Of a stretch of 64,000 nt of DNA, positions 62,708 through 64,000 are shown piece after piece. A program made the translations under genes and the position numbers. Source of the DNA: Acanthopleura granulata (lineage: Eukaryota; Mollusca; Polyplacophora; Chitonida; Chitonidae); the NCBI GenBank assembly GCA_016165875.1, contig JABBOT010000002.1, positions 22,706,265 to 22,770,264 of the forward strand. Direction: 5' to 3'. A model generated the notes under the pieces. It saw only the letters and a program-made list of their open reading frames with translations, was not told where the DNA came from and made no database searches. How positions within the stretch are numbered: position 1 is the first letter of the stretch; the number at the start of each line of letters is the position of its first letter.

Positions 62708-64000
62708 GTAAGTTGATTTTTCATATTTCTACATTTTTGTGAATCTTTCTCTTGTTGTGTAATGCACAATAAAACACATAAAACATCGCGTTCAGGTAAA
62801 AAAGCATTAATTTAATTTGACTATTCATTAGTAATGTAAGTATAAACAAATGTTTTTTCGAGCAGTTACTTCCGTACATATCATATACATGCTCGTTTGG
62901 AGACATGTATATGAATCCTATATCAGTGGGTATCATAACAAGTATGTTAACATTCTTGTATCATAAATATGATTTTGTTATTCGTTGATAAACAGCTGTA
63001 GAGGACATGCAGCATCGACGAATGAAAAGGCCTATATAATTGTGCCTTGCAACAGATTTGATTGATAGAGTTTCTTGTGAGAGCTTTGCTTTAGATCTGG
63101 TCAATTGGTGACATTAAAGTAAAGGTATAACAAGCGAAAATTGCTTGGCGAACTTATGAGGCCTCCGGGGTATAGTCATTCACAGCGGGAATTGAAAAGC
63201 AAGATTCATAGCAATAACATGGTCACTCGAGCGTTTTGCGTCATCCAATTGTTTCGTGCTTAAAAGTCAGATGATACGGAAAAAAAAACCGATCCCTTTT
63301 TAGGTCTTGACGGTGAGCTACATTCCCGTCCAGCAATTACGACAGTAATTTAATGTAACATTCATTAAAACCGAAATCAAGGCTTTGAAAATCTCGTGCA
63401 AAATCTTCTCAGGTAATTGAGCATCAAGTAAAACGTACGTTGAAGAATATGGCTGCACAGCATTCCCTGAGAGTCGCCAGATGTCGTGTGATCGATTTTA
63501 AAAACTGCTCAGTCTCATAGTGGTCGTTCTCTACTCCTGTCAGTCACAACTGTGCTTCACTGTTTAAAATAATGCCTTTTAGCACAGCTTCTAGAGGGAA
63601 TACAGACACATATAAGCCTAACTGTGATCTGCATCACCATTTCGGTGCACAAGATTATCCTTGGAGAAGCCCGCAGGGTTTACTCGCAATGTCATATGTA
63701 GACCTGATTGTCTAGGTGAAGGCGACATGCTTACAGCTCTGTGCTGTGTGATAATCGAATGACAACATGAACATTACTGTGTAAAAGGGAAGGTGTTATG
63801 TGATGTATTAGTATTTTGTTCTTGCTTAGGTTGCCTGCCGATGACGGTGTCCCCGAAACCCATTTAGTTAACTCAATTCTCCTTTGAGAATCTTTTCATG
63901 GGCTTGGTAGTGTAAGAACAACAAACCATGAAACGATGCTGTGTGTAAGAGACCTCAAGTTAATCACAAATCACACCAAGCTTATAAAGATAAAAGCAAA
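62708..64000 (+). other. Start of receptor intron 3, open at window edge
   Basis: Begins with the donor GTAAGT. No exon that could encode helix 8 (a charged stretch starting near Glu/Lys-Phe) follows a credible acceptor before the window ends; the candidate acceptor near 63830 (TTGCTTAG) is followed by codons unlike this family. Nothing else recognised. Confidence 0.6.

Overview
This is animal nuclear DNA, almost certainly from a lophotrochozoan and most likely a mollusc. It is AT-rich and almost gene-free, with long introns bounded by GT/AG sites, many tRNA-derived SINEs, micro- and minisatellites, and one neuropeptide GPCR of the leucokinin/lymnokinin receptor family. The mollusc call is inference: the SINE 3' end (an A-rich tail after an AACACCAATCAAATAAATAA-type motif) resembles repeats I associate with molluscan genomes, and the receptor family is known from molluscs and arthropods. 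I could not run a search.

The only protein-coding gene I can support is on the plus strand, in three exons: 38605-39426, 60184-60284 and 62617-62707. They join in frame through canonical splice sites (phase 0, then phase 2, then phase 0). Together they encode 338 residues that cover all seven transmembrane helices and stop just after the NPxxY motif. The last exon or exons (helix 8 and the cytoplasmic tail) lie beyond 64000. Intron 1 is about 20.8 kb and intron 2 about 2.3 kb.

Region 1-38500 is intergenic or an undetected 5' part of the gene. It holds SINE copies, three copies of a 0.73-0.84 kb dispersed element with TGT...ACA ends (possible solo LTRs), an 83-bp minisatellite (about 11.77-12.28 kb), a large 35-bp minisatellite (19.15-22.16 kb) interrupted by one TGT...ACA element, a 50-bp triplication and a 28-bp minisatellite. 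Region 39427-60183 (intron 1) holds a 39-bp x 5 array, a 54-bp x 3 array, a head-to-head pair of SINEs, further SINE fragments, simple repeats and one unexplained cysteine-containing antisense reading frame.

Most open reading frames in the window are short, lack a start ATG or fall inside repeats, and I have left them out. The most informative observations are the receptor gene structure, the modular SINEs (two different 5' parts on one shared 3' module), and the nested or mosaic history of the repeats.
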